From: JALOOB01 sp040766655
Lineage (GTDB): Bacteria; Chloroflexota; Anaerolineae; CG2-30-64-16
Length of the DNA stretch: 64,000 nt
Assembly (NCBI GenBank): GCA_040766655.1
Contig: JAXGQB010000020.1
Span: 30,815-94,814, forward strand
Reading direction: 5' to 3'
Under the pieces are notes generated by a model. The model made no database searches. It had not been told where the DNA came from and saw only the letters and a list, made by a program, of their open reading frames with translations. A program made the position numbers and the translations under genes. Positions 51,394-61,181 of the stretch are shown in pieces. The number at the start of each line of letters is the position of its first letter. Within the stretch, counting starts at the first letter, position 1.

Positions 51394-54300
51394 ATGCGAC
51401 AACACCAGTTTGAGCTCGGATCGGCCAGGCAACCGTGGCAAGCCCTCGCCGTCCTCTGCGCCGCCATCCTGCTGGTGCTCGCCGTGGCGGGCCCCGTGCT
51501 GGCCGGGCAAGACCCGGCCAGCGTCCACGCGCCCGCCGCCTGCGTGCCGCTGACCGGCCCGAACCAGATCGCCTCGCCCATGGTCGTCACCTTCGATGAC
51601 CTGCCGGCCGGTTCGAGCATCGGCAGCTTCTACCAACGCACCCACGGCATCCGGTTTGAGGACAGCCGCACCGCACGCGTGATCGCTTACGATCATCCGT
51701 CGCCTCGCTCCGCGCCCATGACCGCGATGAGCCAGACCGACGGAGATCCCGCTGCCAGGGCTCTCAACTTCTACTTCGACTCACCTCAAGCCTCCGTTGG
51801 CCTGTTCGCGGGCAACGGCGGCGGCGCGTCCGCGGCCCGGCTGGAGGGCTTCGACGCGGACGGCAACCTGGTCTGTGCGGCCAACGCAACCAACGTGTCG
51901 GACGCCCACACCGCGTTCATCGGCTTCCGCGATGACACCCGGAGCATCGTCAGCGTATCGCTGACCTACACCACCGGGCAGGCTGAATCGCTGGACGACC
52001 TGAGCTTCAGCAGTGTTGTCCAACCGCACGCCACACCGACGCCGTCGGCGACACCTACGCCGTCACCGACTCGCCCCGCGGCCGCGACAGCGGCTCTCTT
52101 CATCTTCCCAGCCGCGGCCGCGCCCGGCGGTGCACCTGCCGTCAGCGGCTACGGCTTCCCCGCGCTCGCTGATCTCAGGTTGATACTGGCCTGTCCCGGC
52201 CAGGCGGAGCTCGACCTGAGAGCGGCGGGCACGGACGCGGGGGGCCGCCTGCGGACCGTGATCGAGTTGCCGGCCTACCCGCCCAACCCATGCATGCTGG
52301 CCGCACGCCTGGACCGGGCCAACCTCGCCGAGACCGCACTGGCGCTGTTGCCGGCGCTGGAGCTCTCCACCTCGCCCCAGGCCGGACCGCCGGGCACGAC
52401 CGTCAGCTTCACCGTGCGCAACCTCAGCGCGGGCGAGCTACGGCTCGACTACGCGGGGCGCGCGGTCTTCGGCCCGACGCCGGTCGCAGCCGGCGCCTTC
52501 TCTGGCACGTTCACTGTCCCGCGCGACCGGCCCGATCCCCTGGGCAGCACGGCTGACCTCCGCGCCACGAACCTGATCCTGGGCCGGGCCATCGGCGCGG
52601 TCACCGGCGCCTTCCGCTCCCAGACCGCTCCGCCGCCGCCCACCTACCGCGTGGCAGACCTGCAACTGCCGCCGGGGACTCTGCCGCCGGGCAGTGATTT
52701 CGCCATCACCGGACGCATCAGCCCTGCGCCGCAGGGGGCGCCGAGCCAGCTCAGGGTGTTGCCGGTGTGGCGAAAGGCCGATGGCCGCACCTTCCCCATC
52801 GGCCGCGGCCCGGCCCAGATCGCCGCGGACGGCAGTTTCAGCGTACCTATACGTGTGCCGAGCCTGCTCACCGGCGATCCGACCTGGCCACAGAGCGGCG
52901 ATCAGGTAGGCGTGATGCTGGTGACCGGCGCGAACCAGCCGCGGCCCTTCCTGCAGGCCATCGCGGGCGTGCCCATCTTCCCCACCTTCAACGTCAAGGT
53001 GGTCGACGCGGCGACGGGGCAACTCATCCCGTCGGCCAAGGTCAGCTTCGAGGCCTGGCAGGGTTATCAGGTCAGTGCGAACTCGCTGCCGCTGGGCGAA
53101 GTTTCCGCCGAGGCTGCCATCGGCATCACCAACCAGATCGCCCAGGCCGGTGGCGCGATCGATCTGACGGATGACGAAAAGGCCTGGATCGCCTTGACGA
53201 AAGCCGTCTGCCAGCCGCTCACCATCCCTGTGAACGGCGATAAGTGGCAGCTGATCAACCCCACCCTGGACCAGACCCTCAGCGAGCCTTCGGTGCAGGG
53301 GCTGCTCCTGGCAAACAGCGTCCTTGGGGAGGCCGCGGTGACTGCGGGCCAGTCGGTAGGAAACGGGGCGACGCTGGCGCCGGCCGTTAGTGCTGCCGGC
53401 GACGTCATCCCCTACCTGCTCACCGTGGACGCACTCGACGCGGGCTACGGCCTGAAAGTTGCAGACGCTGACGGCACCTTCACGTTGAAAAACCTCAGCC
53501 TGCACGTCAATTTCCACCTGGCCGATCTCACCTACCGCGATCTGAAGGGCAACATCCTGGCCAACCCGTACACCGTGAAGCTGGGCAAGCTCTCCTCCGG
53601 CGAACAGTCAGCCCTGGGACCAATCAAGGTCTTCCTGGCCGGCATCGGCGCGCCCGAGCTGCCAGGGCCGGCCGCGCTGCCCCGCTTCACCCGCTACTAC
53701 TCGGTGAAGGACGTACCGCCCGGCGTGCAGGTGACGAAGCAAGCCGATGGCAGCGTTCAGATCACCCTGTCGTACGCCCAGTTCCACAAGCTGGGCGCCG
53801 GGGGTATACAGCTCTACGTGGACGGCGCCTGGAAGGCCAACTTCACGACCAAGTTCAACCCCGGCCTGGCCTGCAAGAACGGAACCATCACCTGGACGAG
53901 CGAGCCGTTCTACGAGGGCAAGGCCGTGATCCCCAACGCCCACCTGCTGGCACCCGGTTCGCGCGCCCTGCAGGTGCGGGCACAACTCCTGGACGGCCAG
54001 TGGTTTAACTACAACTACGTCCTGCAAGTGGATGCAGTGCCTGCCTCCTGGTTTGCCGTGAAGGCCAAAGGGACGCGCACCCTAACCTGGCGTCCTGGCG
54101 AGGTCAAGCTCTTCACCACCTGGCTCCAGGCGGGGACGGACGGCCAACTGCTGCACTCTGATCCAGTCAAGACTGACGAGACCGGCCAGTTGGACAACCG
54201 CACGATCCCGACCAACAACATCAGCCAACAGGCCCAGGCCAACGGCCACAAGGGCGGGCAGACAACGGGCCAACTCTCGGGTCAGGCCCTGAACCGTTAC

Positions 54301-56847
54301 GGACAGGGCTGCAATCTCAGCAACTGCCCGGCAAAAACGTCTGCTGTTGCCGCAGAGACGTTGCGTGCAACGTCTCTGGAATCACCGGCCGCCGGCCCTG
54401 CCGCCAACTACTCCTATGGCCCCTACAAAGAGAACGTCGTGCCGGAGGTCACCTTTGATTTGCCCGAAGTCAAATACGGCATCCCGTTCGTGGCCGAGAT
54501 CGCGGCCGGCGGCAGCATGTCGTACTCGGGCAGCGTCACTTACGCAGGCTCCGCCACGCTCATGGACGACGGCGCGGTGCAGAGCATACTGTCAATCGAT
54601 CCGGAGGCCAATGTCAGCGGCACGGTCTACGTGGAGGGACGGCTGTTGGCGGGGCTGATCGGCAAGGCCGGCGCCTCGCTCACCGCCAATTTCGACGTGC
54701 ACATGCCCGTCACCTACGACACGGCCAAGAGCGACCCGCTCACTGCTAGCGCTTACTTCGAGTACGGCGCCGATTTTAAGGCGTGGCACAAGTGGGGCTG
54801 CGTGCCCTACGCCGGCTGCGCGTACAGCAAGACCTACCCCAAGCATCTCTTCGACGGCTGCGAAGTGCTAACCGGCTCCGGCGGTTGTCCTGCAGCGACG
54901 AGCGCGCAGGCGGCGGGAAGCATCGCCGCAGCTGACCCGCCCCAGTTCGACCTACAGCTCGCGGCCAACGGCCAGGGCACGGTGATGGCCATCTGGCAGC
55001 AGACTCCCACCAGCCTGGCAGCCGCAATCTTCAATGGCGTCGCCTGGACTCCGGCAGGGGACATCGCCACCGGTCTCGGCAGCTCGCAGCCCCAGGTCGC
55101 GTTCCTTGGTCCGAATCGCGCCATCGCCGTCTGGACCGAGACGAACCTGACCGAGGCGCAGTTGCCCGGCCTGACCGGCGAAGAGTTGTTGCAGGCGCAG
55201 CGCATCGCCTACGCCATCTGGAACGGCACGTCCTGGTCTGCCGGCCAACCCCTGACCACACCCGGCCTGGGTGAGGGGGGCCCCGCGCTGGCCGCCTGCC
55301 CTGCGGGGCAGCCAGGCTGTCCGGCCGGCGGCGCGGCCGTGGCCGTCTGGGAACGCAATCTCTCGCCCAACCTGGAGGCGCGCGCTATCCGCCTGGTCCA
55401 CGCTCGCTACCAGGACGGCGCCTGGAGCGCACCGCAGCCGGTGGACGGCGCCAGCGCGTTCACCGACATCCTGCCCCAGGTCGCGTTCATCAACGGTGCA
55501 CCGCTGGTTGCCTGGGTGCGCGACAGCGATGCCGAGCTCGCCGACGCCAGCTCCCGCCGCGTCGCCCTAAGTTTTCTGAACGGGGCTGAAACCTTCACGC
55601 CCGCCGAACTGCCCGCAGGCATCGGCGAGGTGGCGCTGGGCATGGATGGCGCGGGCCAGCCAGTGCTGGCCTTCACCCAACTGGAGAACCCGCAGCAACT
55701 GCTGAGCAACCGGCGCCCCCTGTGGGCGGCAGCAGTGACGTGCTCGGGACCGACGGCCTGCACCTGGCATCCGGTCAAGCTGACGGACGCGGCCGGCCGC
55801 ACTCTCTACGCAGAGCAGCCCTTGCTGGCCACCGATGCGGCAGGACAGGTCAGCGTGACCTTCCGGGGGACGGGCTTCGGCGGGCCGGCGAACGTCCAGC
55901 CGGGCGATTCGCCCGGAATGACCAGCGGTCAGGGCGACCTCGCCCAGGCCGTGGTCAACTTCGCCACGGGCCAGGTCGCGCCGAAATACCTGACCCAGGA
56001 CGGCGCGGTCAACTGGCTGCCCGCCGCGGCTTACGACCCGCTGCTGGGCGTCTCGCTGGCAACAGCGGTCAAGGGCAGCGCCGTGGCCGGCGCAACGGGT
56101 GCGGCGCAGACGGACGGCGCCCAGTACAGCCCTGCGCCCGACCTGCCCATCGCAGCAGCGGTCGCGCCGGCCCTGCCCGACTTCGTCCTGGTGGCTGCGA
56201 CGGTGAGCGGCGGTCCTGCGACCGGCGACCCGCTGAGGGCGATCGTGCAGATTGCCAACCGCGGCGCGGCGTGGCCTGGCTCGGACGAGCAACCATTGGA
56301 GATCGTTGCAGGCTGGGACGGTGCGCCGGGCATCGGCGTCCCTGCGGGGCAAGCCGCCCTGACCAGCCTGGGCGCGTCCCCGTTCGTCACGGTGACGCTC
56401 GACCTGGCGCCGCCGCCTGGGGGACTGGACCTGGCTCACGAACTGCATCTGGCAGTCAACCCAGGCCTGCCCATCGCAGAGAGGGACGCGGCGAACAACA
56501 GCGTGATCCACACGGCAGGCCGCCTTCCTGCTCCCTTGCTCCCGTGGGTGCAGATGGAGCCCGGCAGCCCCCTGGTCTTCCTGGGCTGGGACCCGGTGGC
56601 AGATCGGCGGGTCGCGGGCTACCGCATCTACCGCTCGGAGGCGGGCGGCGCCTGGGCGCCGATCGGCGGCAGCTTCGCGCCGGGCTACGTGGATCTGTCA
56701 GCGACCTCGGGCCGCACCTACAGCTACGCGATCACTGCGTATGCCGAGAGCGGCATCGAGTCGCCCTTGAGCCAGGAAGCCAAGGTGACAGTTCCGCCCC
56801 TGCGCGTCTACCTGCCGTTGGTCATGCGAAGCACAGGGAGACAATAG
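51394..56847 (+). CDS. Large secreted multidomain protein with CARDB and FN3-like C-terminus
   Basis: 1817 residues. The signal peptide (ALAVLCAAILLVLAVAGPVLAG) is followed by a beta-sandwich region (VVTFDDLPAGSSIGSFYQRT, residues about 60-205), a Thr/Pro linker (TPTPSATPTPSPTRP), Ig-like segments, and a long unrecognised middle. The part near 1170-1480 has repeated IAVWTETN/VAVWERN-type blades suggestive of a beta-propeller. A CARDB-like domain starts near residue 1595 and an FN3 domain near 1723 (VAGYRIYRSEAGGAW). It ends LRVYLPLVMRSTGRQ. AGGAGG is 5 bases before ATG 51394; upstream in-frame codons overlap the DinB gene. Likely a surface protein. Confidence 0.8.
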   Translation: MRQHQFELGSARQPWQALAVLCAAILLVLAVAGPVLAGQDPASVHAPAACVPLTGPNQIASPMVVTFDDLPAGSSIGSFYQRTHGIRFEDSRTARVIAYDHPSPRSAPMTAMSQTDGDPAARALNFYFDSPQASVGLFAGNGGGASAARLEGFDADGNLVCAANATNVSDAHTAFIGFRDDTRSIVSVSLTYTTGQAESLDDLSFSSVVQPHATPTPSATPTPSPTRPAAATAALFIFPAAAAPGGAPAVSGYGFPALADLRLILACPGQAELDLRAAGTDAGGRLRTVIELPAYPPNPCMLAARLDRANLAETALALLPALELSTSPQAGPPGTTVSFTVRNLSAGELRLDYAGRAVFGPTPVAAGAFSGTFTVPRDRPDPLGSTADLRATNLILGRAIGAVTGAFRSQTAPPPPTYRVADLQLPPGTLPPGSDFAITGRISPAPQGAPSQLRVLPVWRKADGRTFPIGRGPAQIAADGSFSVPIRVPSLLTGDPTWPQSGDQVGVMLVTGANQPRPFLQAIAGVPIFPTFNVKVVDAATGQLIPSAKVSFEAWQGYQVSANSLPLGEVSAEAAIGITNQIAQAGGAIDLTDDEKAWIALTKAVCQPLTIPVNGDKWQLINPTLDQTLSEPSVQGLLLANSVLGEAAVTAGQSVGNGATLAPAVSAAGDVIPYLLTVDALDAGYGLKVADADGTFTLKNLSLHVNFHLADLTYRDLKGNILANPYTVKLGKLSSGEQSALGPIKVFLAGIGAPELPGPAALPRFTRYYSVKDVPPGVQVTKQADGSVQITLSYAQFHKLGAGGIQLYVDGAWKANFTTKFNPGLACKNGTITWTSEPFYEGKAVIPNAHLLAPGSRALQVRAQLLDGQWFNYNYVLQVDAVPASWFAVKAKGTRTLTWRPGEVKLFTTWLQAGTDGQLLHSDPVKTDETGQLDNRTIPTNNISQQAQANGHKGGQTTGQLSGQALNRYGQGCNLSNCPAKTSAVAAETLRATSLESPAAGPAANYSYGPYKENVVPEVTFDLPEVKYGIPFVAEIAAGGSMSYSGSVTYAGSATLMDDGAVQSILSIDPEANVSGTVYVEGRLLAGLIGKAGASLTANFDVHMPVTYDTAKSDPLTASAYFEYGADFKAWHKWGCVPYAGCAYSKTYPKHLFDGCEVLTGSGGCPAATSAQAAGSIAAADPPQFDLQLAANGQGTVMAIWQQTPTSLAAAIFNGVAWTPAGDIATGLGSSQPQVAFLGPNRAIAVWTETNLTEAQLPGLTGEELLQAQRIAYAIWNGTSWSAGQPLTTPGLGEGGPALAACPAGQPGCPAGGAAVAVWERNLSPNLEARAIRLVHARYQDGAWSAPQPVDGASAFTDILPQVAFINGAPLVAWVRDSDAELADASSRRVALSFLNGAETFTPAELPAGIGEVALGMDGAGQPVLAFTQLENPQQLLSNRRPLWAAAVTCSGPTACTWHPVKLTDAAGRTLYAEQPLLATDAAGQVSVTFRGTGFGGPANVQPGDSPGMTSGQGDLAQAVVNFATGQVAPKYLTQDGAVNWLPAAAYDPLLGVSLATAVKGSAVAGATGAAQTDGAQYSPAPDLPIAAAVAPALPDFVLVAATVSGGPATGDPLRAIVQIANRGAAWPGSDEQPLEIVAGWDGAPGIGVPAGQAALTSLGASPFVTVTLDLAPPPGGLDLAHELHLAVNPGLPIAERDAANNSVIHTAGRLPAPLLPWVQMEPGSPLVFLGWDPVADRRVAGYRIYRSEAGGAWAPIGGSFAPGYVDLSATSGRTYSYAITAYAESGIESPLSQEAKVTVPPLRVYLPLVMRSTGRQ
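54353..54378. repeat. REP-like palindrome inside a coding region
   Basis: CAGAGACGTTGC and GCAACGTCTCTG (12-bp arms, 2-base centre) occur in frame within the large secreted protein, encoding AETLRATSLE. This type of palindrome is normally intergenic. Confidence 0.65.
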
Positions 56848-57005
56848 CCTGGCCGGGAGGCAGACGTCCGCGCGTCTTGTGTGACAAAAGTCAAAGACAA
56901 GCTCCTCGCGTGGTTGGTACAATGTACGCATGACCGGGTGCCCGCCTCCAGGGAGGGAAAGGACCGGGATCCGTCACACAAGTATCACAGCATGAGGAGC
57001 AACCA

Positions 57006-57755
57006 GTGACCATCAATCTGCCTCTGGGACTCAGTGAGAGCAAGAGCGTCGGCGAGTGGGTCGCAGCCGACTATCGCCTGGCCAATGTGTTTGCCAGGCA
57101 CGGCATCGACTTTTGTTGCGGCGGCAGCAGACCTGTTGCGGAGGCCTGCGCCGAGAAGGGGATCAGCGTCGAAACGCTGCTGAGCGAAGCACAAGGGACA
57201 CGTGAGACATCAGGCGTCGGGGAGCAGTACAACCAGTGGTCTCTGGACTTCCTGGCCGACTACATCGTCAATCAGTTTCACGTCTACACGCGGGAGATGC
57301 TGGGCCAAGTCGATCAGTACGCCGGCGCCGTCGCGCATGCGCACGGCGCAGCGCACCCGGAGACGTTGACGATCGCGGCGCTGTGGCGGTCGCTAGCCGC
57401 GCAGATGACGGCTCATCTGCGGGATGAAGAGGAGCTGCTCTTCCCCTCCATCAAGCAGCTGGTGCAGCGCCGGGCAGCAGGCGACCTGCTTCCTTCCCCC
57501 GCCCCGGGTTCGGTCCAGGCGCTCATCGCGCAGATGGGGGATGAACACGTGGAAGTGGGCGACACGCTGGCCGAGTTGGCACGTCTGAGCGGAGGCTATG
57601 CGGTGCCGGCCGACGGCTGCAACACCTATCGGGCGCTCTACGGCTCCATGGCTGAGTTCGAGGCGACCACCAAGAAGCATATCCACCTGGAAAACAACAT
57701 CCTCTTCCCCAAGGCGCTGAGGCTGGAACAGGAACGGGCCGGCGCAGCGGCCTGA
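57006..57755 (+). CDS. Iron-sulfur cluster repair di-iron protein (RIC/ScdA/YtfE)
   Basis: 249 residues. The N-terminal ScdA_N/DUF542 domain (residues about 10-65) contains VFARHGIDFCCGG with the conserved Cys pair. The hemerythrin-like domain (about 80-240) supplies His/Glu ligands in NQFHVYTREML, TAHLRDEEELLFP, DEHVEVGDTLAEL and HIHLENNILFP. RIC proteins repair Fe-S clusters damaged by nitric oxide or peroxide and act as NO-related iron donors. Start is GTG with GAGGAG upstream. The NDH-2 gene follows after 34 bases, probably one operon. TACAAT near 56920 could be the -10 element. Confidence 0.93.
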   Translation: MTINLPLGLSESKSVGEWVAADYRLANVFARHGIDFCCGGSRPVAEACAEKGISVETLLSEAQGTRETSGVGEQYNQWSLDFLADYIVNQFHVYTREMLGQVDQYAGAVAHAHGAAHPETLTIAALWRSLAAQMTAHLRDEEELLFPSIKQLVQRRAAGDLLPSPAPGSVQALIAQMGDEHVEVGDTLAELARLSGGYAVPADGCNTYRALYGSMAEFEATTKKHIHLENNILFPKALRLEQERAGAAA

Positions 57756-57789
57756 GGTTGCCGGTCATCGGCGGGGGAGGGCGTGCGAG

Positions 57790-59055
57790 ATGTCGTCGCA
57801 AGGGCAGCCGCGGGTTGTGATCGCCGGCGCCGGCTTCGGCGGGCTGTGGGCCGCCCGCGCGCTGGCCGGCGCCGGGGTGAACGTGCGCCTGCTGGACAGG
57901 AACAACTATCACACCTTCCTGCCCCTGCTTTACCAGGTCGCTGCGGCCGAGCTCGATCCAAGCCTGATCGCCCGTCCGGTGCGCGGCCTGGTGCGCCGCT
58001 ACACCAACGTTCGCTTCGCCATGACCGAGGTAAAGGGCATCGATCTGGATGCGAAAGTCGTGGCGAGCGCGGAACGGACCTACCCCTACGACTACCTGAT
58101 CCTGGCGTTGGGCAGCGTCAATCACTACTTCGACACGCCGGGTGCGCAGACGAACTGCTTCACGCTGAAGAGCGTTGCGGAAGGGATCGCGCTGCGCAAT
58201 CATATCCTGGCGTGCGTCGAGAGGGCCTCGCAACTGCCGCCGGAGGCCGATGAGGAGCGCCGCCACTTGCTGACCTTCGTCATCATCGGTGGTGGCCCGA
58301 CAGGCGTGGAATATGCCGGCGCGCTGGCTGAGCTTCTCAACCATCCTCTGGCCCAGGATTACCCCGAGCTGGACCTCCGCGAGCAAGGTCGGGTGGTGCT
58401 GGTGGAGGCAGGAGCCCAGCTGATCGCCGGAATCGGCGGTGGGGACTATGCATACCGCCGGCTTTCAGAGATGGGCGTCGATATCCGGCTCAATAGCCCT
58501 GTCTCTGAGGTCACAGACCGCGCCGTGATACTTGCCGGCGGCGCTGCGATCGCAACCGCATCGCCCGTGTGGACTGCCGGTGTACGCGGGGCCCAGCTCG
58601 CGGAGGATCTGCCCCTCACGCGCGTGCGGGGCGGCCGGATTCCCGTGCGGCCCACGTTGCAGACCCTCGAGCACGACGACGTATTCGTCATCGGCGATCT
58701 GGCCTACCTGGAGCAGGACGGCCAGATGCTGCCGGGAGTGGCGCAGGTCGCGATGCAGCAGGGCGTCCACGCGGCGCAAAACATCGTTCTTCTGACACAG
58801 CAAGCCCCGGCGCAGCCCTTTCGTTATCGCGACAAGGGCGCCATGGCGACCATCGGCCGCAATGCTGCCGTCGCCAGGCTTGGCGGCCGGCTCCACACCG
58901 GCTTCATCGCATGGCTGATCTGGCTGGTCATCCACATCTTCTTCCTGATCGGTTTCCGCAACCGCCTGGGCGTGCTTCTGAACTGGGCCTGGAACTACGT
59001 CTTCTTCGAGCGAGCCGTCCGGCTGATCCTGCCCCTGACGCGTGGCCCAAGATAA
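57790..59055 (+). CDS. ndh: Type II NADH dehydrogenase (NDH-2)
   Basis: 421 residues. FAD motif VVIAGAGFGGLWAARALAG (residues 9-27), NYHTFLPLLYQVAAAELDP, NAD motif VIIGGGPTGVEYAGALAEL, and VFVIGDLAYLEQDGQ (second FAD motif). The C-terminal amphipathic/membrane-contact part has LIWLVIHIFFLIGFRNRLGVLLNWAWNYVFF. It oxidises NADH and reduces quinone without proton pumping. Pairing with RIC suggests an operon for respiration under nitrosative stress, because NDH-2 has no Fe-S cluster. Confidence 0.93.
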   Translation: MSSQGQPRVVIAGAGFGGLWAARALAGAGVNVRLLDRNNYHTFLPLLYQVAAAELDPSLIARPVRGLVRRYTNVRFAMTEVKGIDLDAKVVASAERTYPYDYLILALGSVNHYFDTPGAQTNCFTLKSVAEGIALRNHILACVERASQLPPEADEERRHLLTFVIIGGGPTGVEYAGALAELLNHPLAQDYPELDLREQGRVVLVEAGAQLIAGIGGGDYAYRRLSEMGVDIRLNSPVSEVTDRAVILAGGAAIATASPVWTAGVRGAQLAEDLPLTRVRGGRIPVRPTLQTLEHDDVFVIGDLAYLEQDGQMLPGVAQVAMQQGVHAAQNIVLLTQQAPAQPFRYRDKGAMATIGRNAAVARLGGRLHTGFIAWLIWLVIHIFFLIGFRNRLGVLLNWAWNYVFFERAVRLILPLTRGPR

Positions 59056-59078
59056 TGCTCGCTTCAAAGAACGACACG

Positions 59079-60305
59079 CTAGCCGCCGGCGCCTGATGTT
59101 GGCACGACGCCTGCTGCGCCGGCCTGCACTGACCCGATTTGCAGTATCTCGATGACCCCACTCGACCGAATTACGGCTATCGTCTTGCCGCCCGGGGAGA
59201 AGCCGAGGGCAACTAACTGGCCCAGCTCCAGCGTCGCCGTGAGCGTCTGGGTGTCCGGGTCGAGAAGTCGTACCGTCCCCTTGCGGTCGGCCTGGTAGAG
59301 GCGCCCGTCGGGTGCGAAGCCGACCAGGGGCGCGCTGCCAGGGTTGAAATCAGAGAACCAGCGGCGATCCCAGTCGGACGCCCGATGCAGGCTCATCTTC
59401 TCGCCGGTGTGATACATCAGCCAGCTTCCATCGTTCGAAAAGGCAGCCAGGTAGCAGTGTGTGCTGCCCTGAGACAAGGTTCCGACCGCCTCTCCCTCCG
59501 TCGTCCAGGCAATGACTCTCCTGTCGGGGAAGATGGACCCCGTCACGATGTGACCGCCATCCGCCGCCACTGCCAGGCACATCACGGCGCCGTCGTGCGC
59601 CTTGAAGCTAAACCTCTGCTTGCCATCCGACGTATCGAACAACCTGACGGTGCCGTCCGACAGGCCAGCGACCAGCGTCGTTCCGTCCGGACTGAACCGC
59701 AGCCTGATACCTTCCGACGCGACCGCGAGCGTGTACAGGAGCGCACCGCTCGACATCTCGTACATGGTGACGTCCGCCGTGTCCTGATCACTCGTGACGA
59801 CTGCGGCCACCAGCGCACCGTCAGGCGACAGCTCGAAAGCTGAGACCTTGCCCGGCACGGTGAATTCCGAGATCAGGCTGCCATCTGCCGCCCGCACCAT
59901 CGCGAAGCGCTGGTCCCTGGAAAGCAGGATGGCCTCGCCATCGGCCGAGTAAGCCATCCCGATCGGCTTGAAGGCGAGTCTGAAAGTCAGCACGGCGCCG
60001 GGGTGAGACGTAGCCGTGGCCGCAGGTGTCGGCGTTGGCGAGGGAGCCGGCGTGTCCGTCGGCATGGCGGTGGCCGTTTCCGTGGGCACGGGAGACGGCG
60101 TATCCGTGGGAACGGCCGTCGGCGTCGAGGACGGCAACGTGGTCGGCGTGACAGTCGGGGCTGGCGGAGCAGTCACCACGGCCGCAAGTGGAGCCGGCGC
60201 GTTCACCGGCTGCCCCCCGCCCGCAGCGCAGCCGCTAAGCAGCGCCATCGCGATGGCGGCAACCATGACTTTGTGCGACAGGGATACATTTCGAGTGTCT
60301 GTCAT
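59079..60305 (-). CDS. Lipoprotein with WD40-like beta-propeller
   Basis: 408 residues. The lipobox MALLSGC (Cys near residue 26) is followed by a Thr/Pro-rich linker (TPTTLPSSTPTAVPTDTPSP, residues about 50-100). The propeller domain repeats LSPDGALVAAV, FSPDGTTLVAGLSDGTVRLFD, VAADGGHIVTGS and FSPGGKTIAVI; about six blades. Probably a cell-surface interaction scaffold. It is last in an operon with the hydrolase (9-base gap) and the NmrA-like gene. Confidence 0.85.
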   Translation of the reverse strand: MTDTRNVSLSHKVMVAAIAMALLSGCAAGGGQPVNAPAPLAAVVTAPPAPTVTPTTLPSSTPTAVPTDTPSPVPTETATAMPTDTPAPSPTPTPAATATSHPGAVLTFRLAFKPIGMAYSADGEAILLSRDQRFAMVRAADGSLISEFTVPGKVSAFELSPDGALVAAVVTSDQDTADVTMYEMSSGALLYTLAVASEGIRLRFSPDGTTLVAGLSDGTVRLFDTSDGKQRFSFKAHDGAVMCLAVAADGGHIVTGSIFPDRRVIAWTTEGEAVGTLSQGSTHCYLAAFSNDGSWLMYHTGEKMSLHRASDWDRRWFSDFNPGSAPLVGFAPDGRLYQADRKGTVRLLDPDTQTLTATLELGQLVALGFSPGGKTIAVIRSSGVIEILQIGSVQAGAAGVVPTSGAGG

Positions 60306-60314
60306 GCGAATCCC

Positions 60315-61169
60315 CTATTCGTTCTTCTCCTGGAAGAAATCCAGCAGCAGCGCGTTGAACGCGTCCGTCTTCTCCAGCATGGGGACATGCCCGCACGCAT
60401 CGAGGATCTGCACGCGTGCATTCGGGAGCGCCTGCGCGGCGACTTCGGCATGGGCCACAGGCAGGATGGGGTCTTGCCGGCCCCAAATCACCAGCACGGG
60501 TGCAGTGATATAGGGCAGCCGGCCGGTATTGACGCCCCAGAGGCTCTTCTTCTGCCCCAACAGATTGAGGCCCGAGCGCGCGGTGCGCAGCACCGCCTCC
60601 AGCGCACCTGGCTGCGCCGCCAGTTCGTAGTCGCAGTCGATCTTCTCCTCGATGATCACGAGGGGATCGTATACCGTCATCCTGGCGAAGCTGGCTATGC
60701 CCGAGCGGCTGAGGCGCATCAACCGCTCCCCGAGCAACGGTACGCTGGCCAGGCGCAGGCTCAGGTGGACCTGCGGGCCCAGGCCGGCCGGTGCGACCAG
60801 CACCAGCCTGTCCACCAGTCCCCCATGCGTGAAGGCGAGCCGGGTGGCCACCGCGCCGCCCATGGAATGGCCCACCACGTGAGCGCGCGGGATCTGCAGG
60901 GCCACCATGAAGTCCCGGACGAATTCCGTCAGGTACGTCGCTCCGTAGGTCGCACGGGCAGGCTTATCCGTCCGCCCGTGGCCGGGCAGGTCGACGGCGT
61001 AGACGCGGTGGTGCTCGGCCAGGGCGTTGAAGTTAGGCAGCCAGTCCTCGACATGGCAGCTCAAGCCGTGGATCAGCACGACGGGCGAGCCATGGCTGCC
61101 CCCGGCCCAATAGCGCGTCTTGATCTCCCCGATCCGGATGGTGCGATCCTGTGGAGCACCCGGCATCAT
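60315..61169 (-). CDS. Alpha/beta hydrolase
   Basis: 284 residues. VVLIHGLSCHVEDWLPN, VDLPGHGRTDKP, the nucleophile GHSMGGAVATRLAF, the acid VIWGRQDPILPV and the His in DACGHVPMLEKTDAFN complete the family. It may be an esterase, lipase or haloalkane-dehalogenase relative; substrate unknown. Two Met start codons occur in a row. The upstream NmrA-like gene ends 12 bases before its start, so they are co-transcribed. Confidence 0.93.
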   Translation of the reverse strand: MMPGAPQDRTIRIGEIKTRYWAGGSHGSPVVLIHGLSCHVEDWLPNFNALAEHHRVYAVDLPGHGRTDKPARATYGATYLTEFVRDFMVALQIPRAHVVGHSMGGAVATRLAFTHGGLVDRLVLVAPAGLGPQVHLSLRLASVPLLGERLMRLSRSGIASFARMTVYDPLVIIEEKIDCDYELAAQPGALEAVLRTARSGLNLLGQKKSLWGVNTGRLPYITAPVLVIWGRQDPILPVAHAEVAAQALPNARVQILDACGHVPMLEKTDAFNALLLDFFQEKNE

Positions 61170-61181
61170 GCTTTGCCTCCA

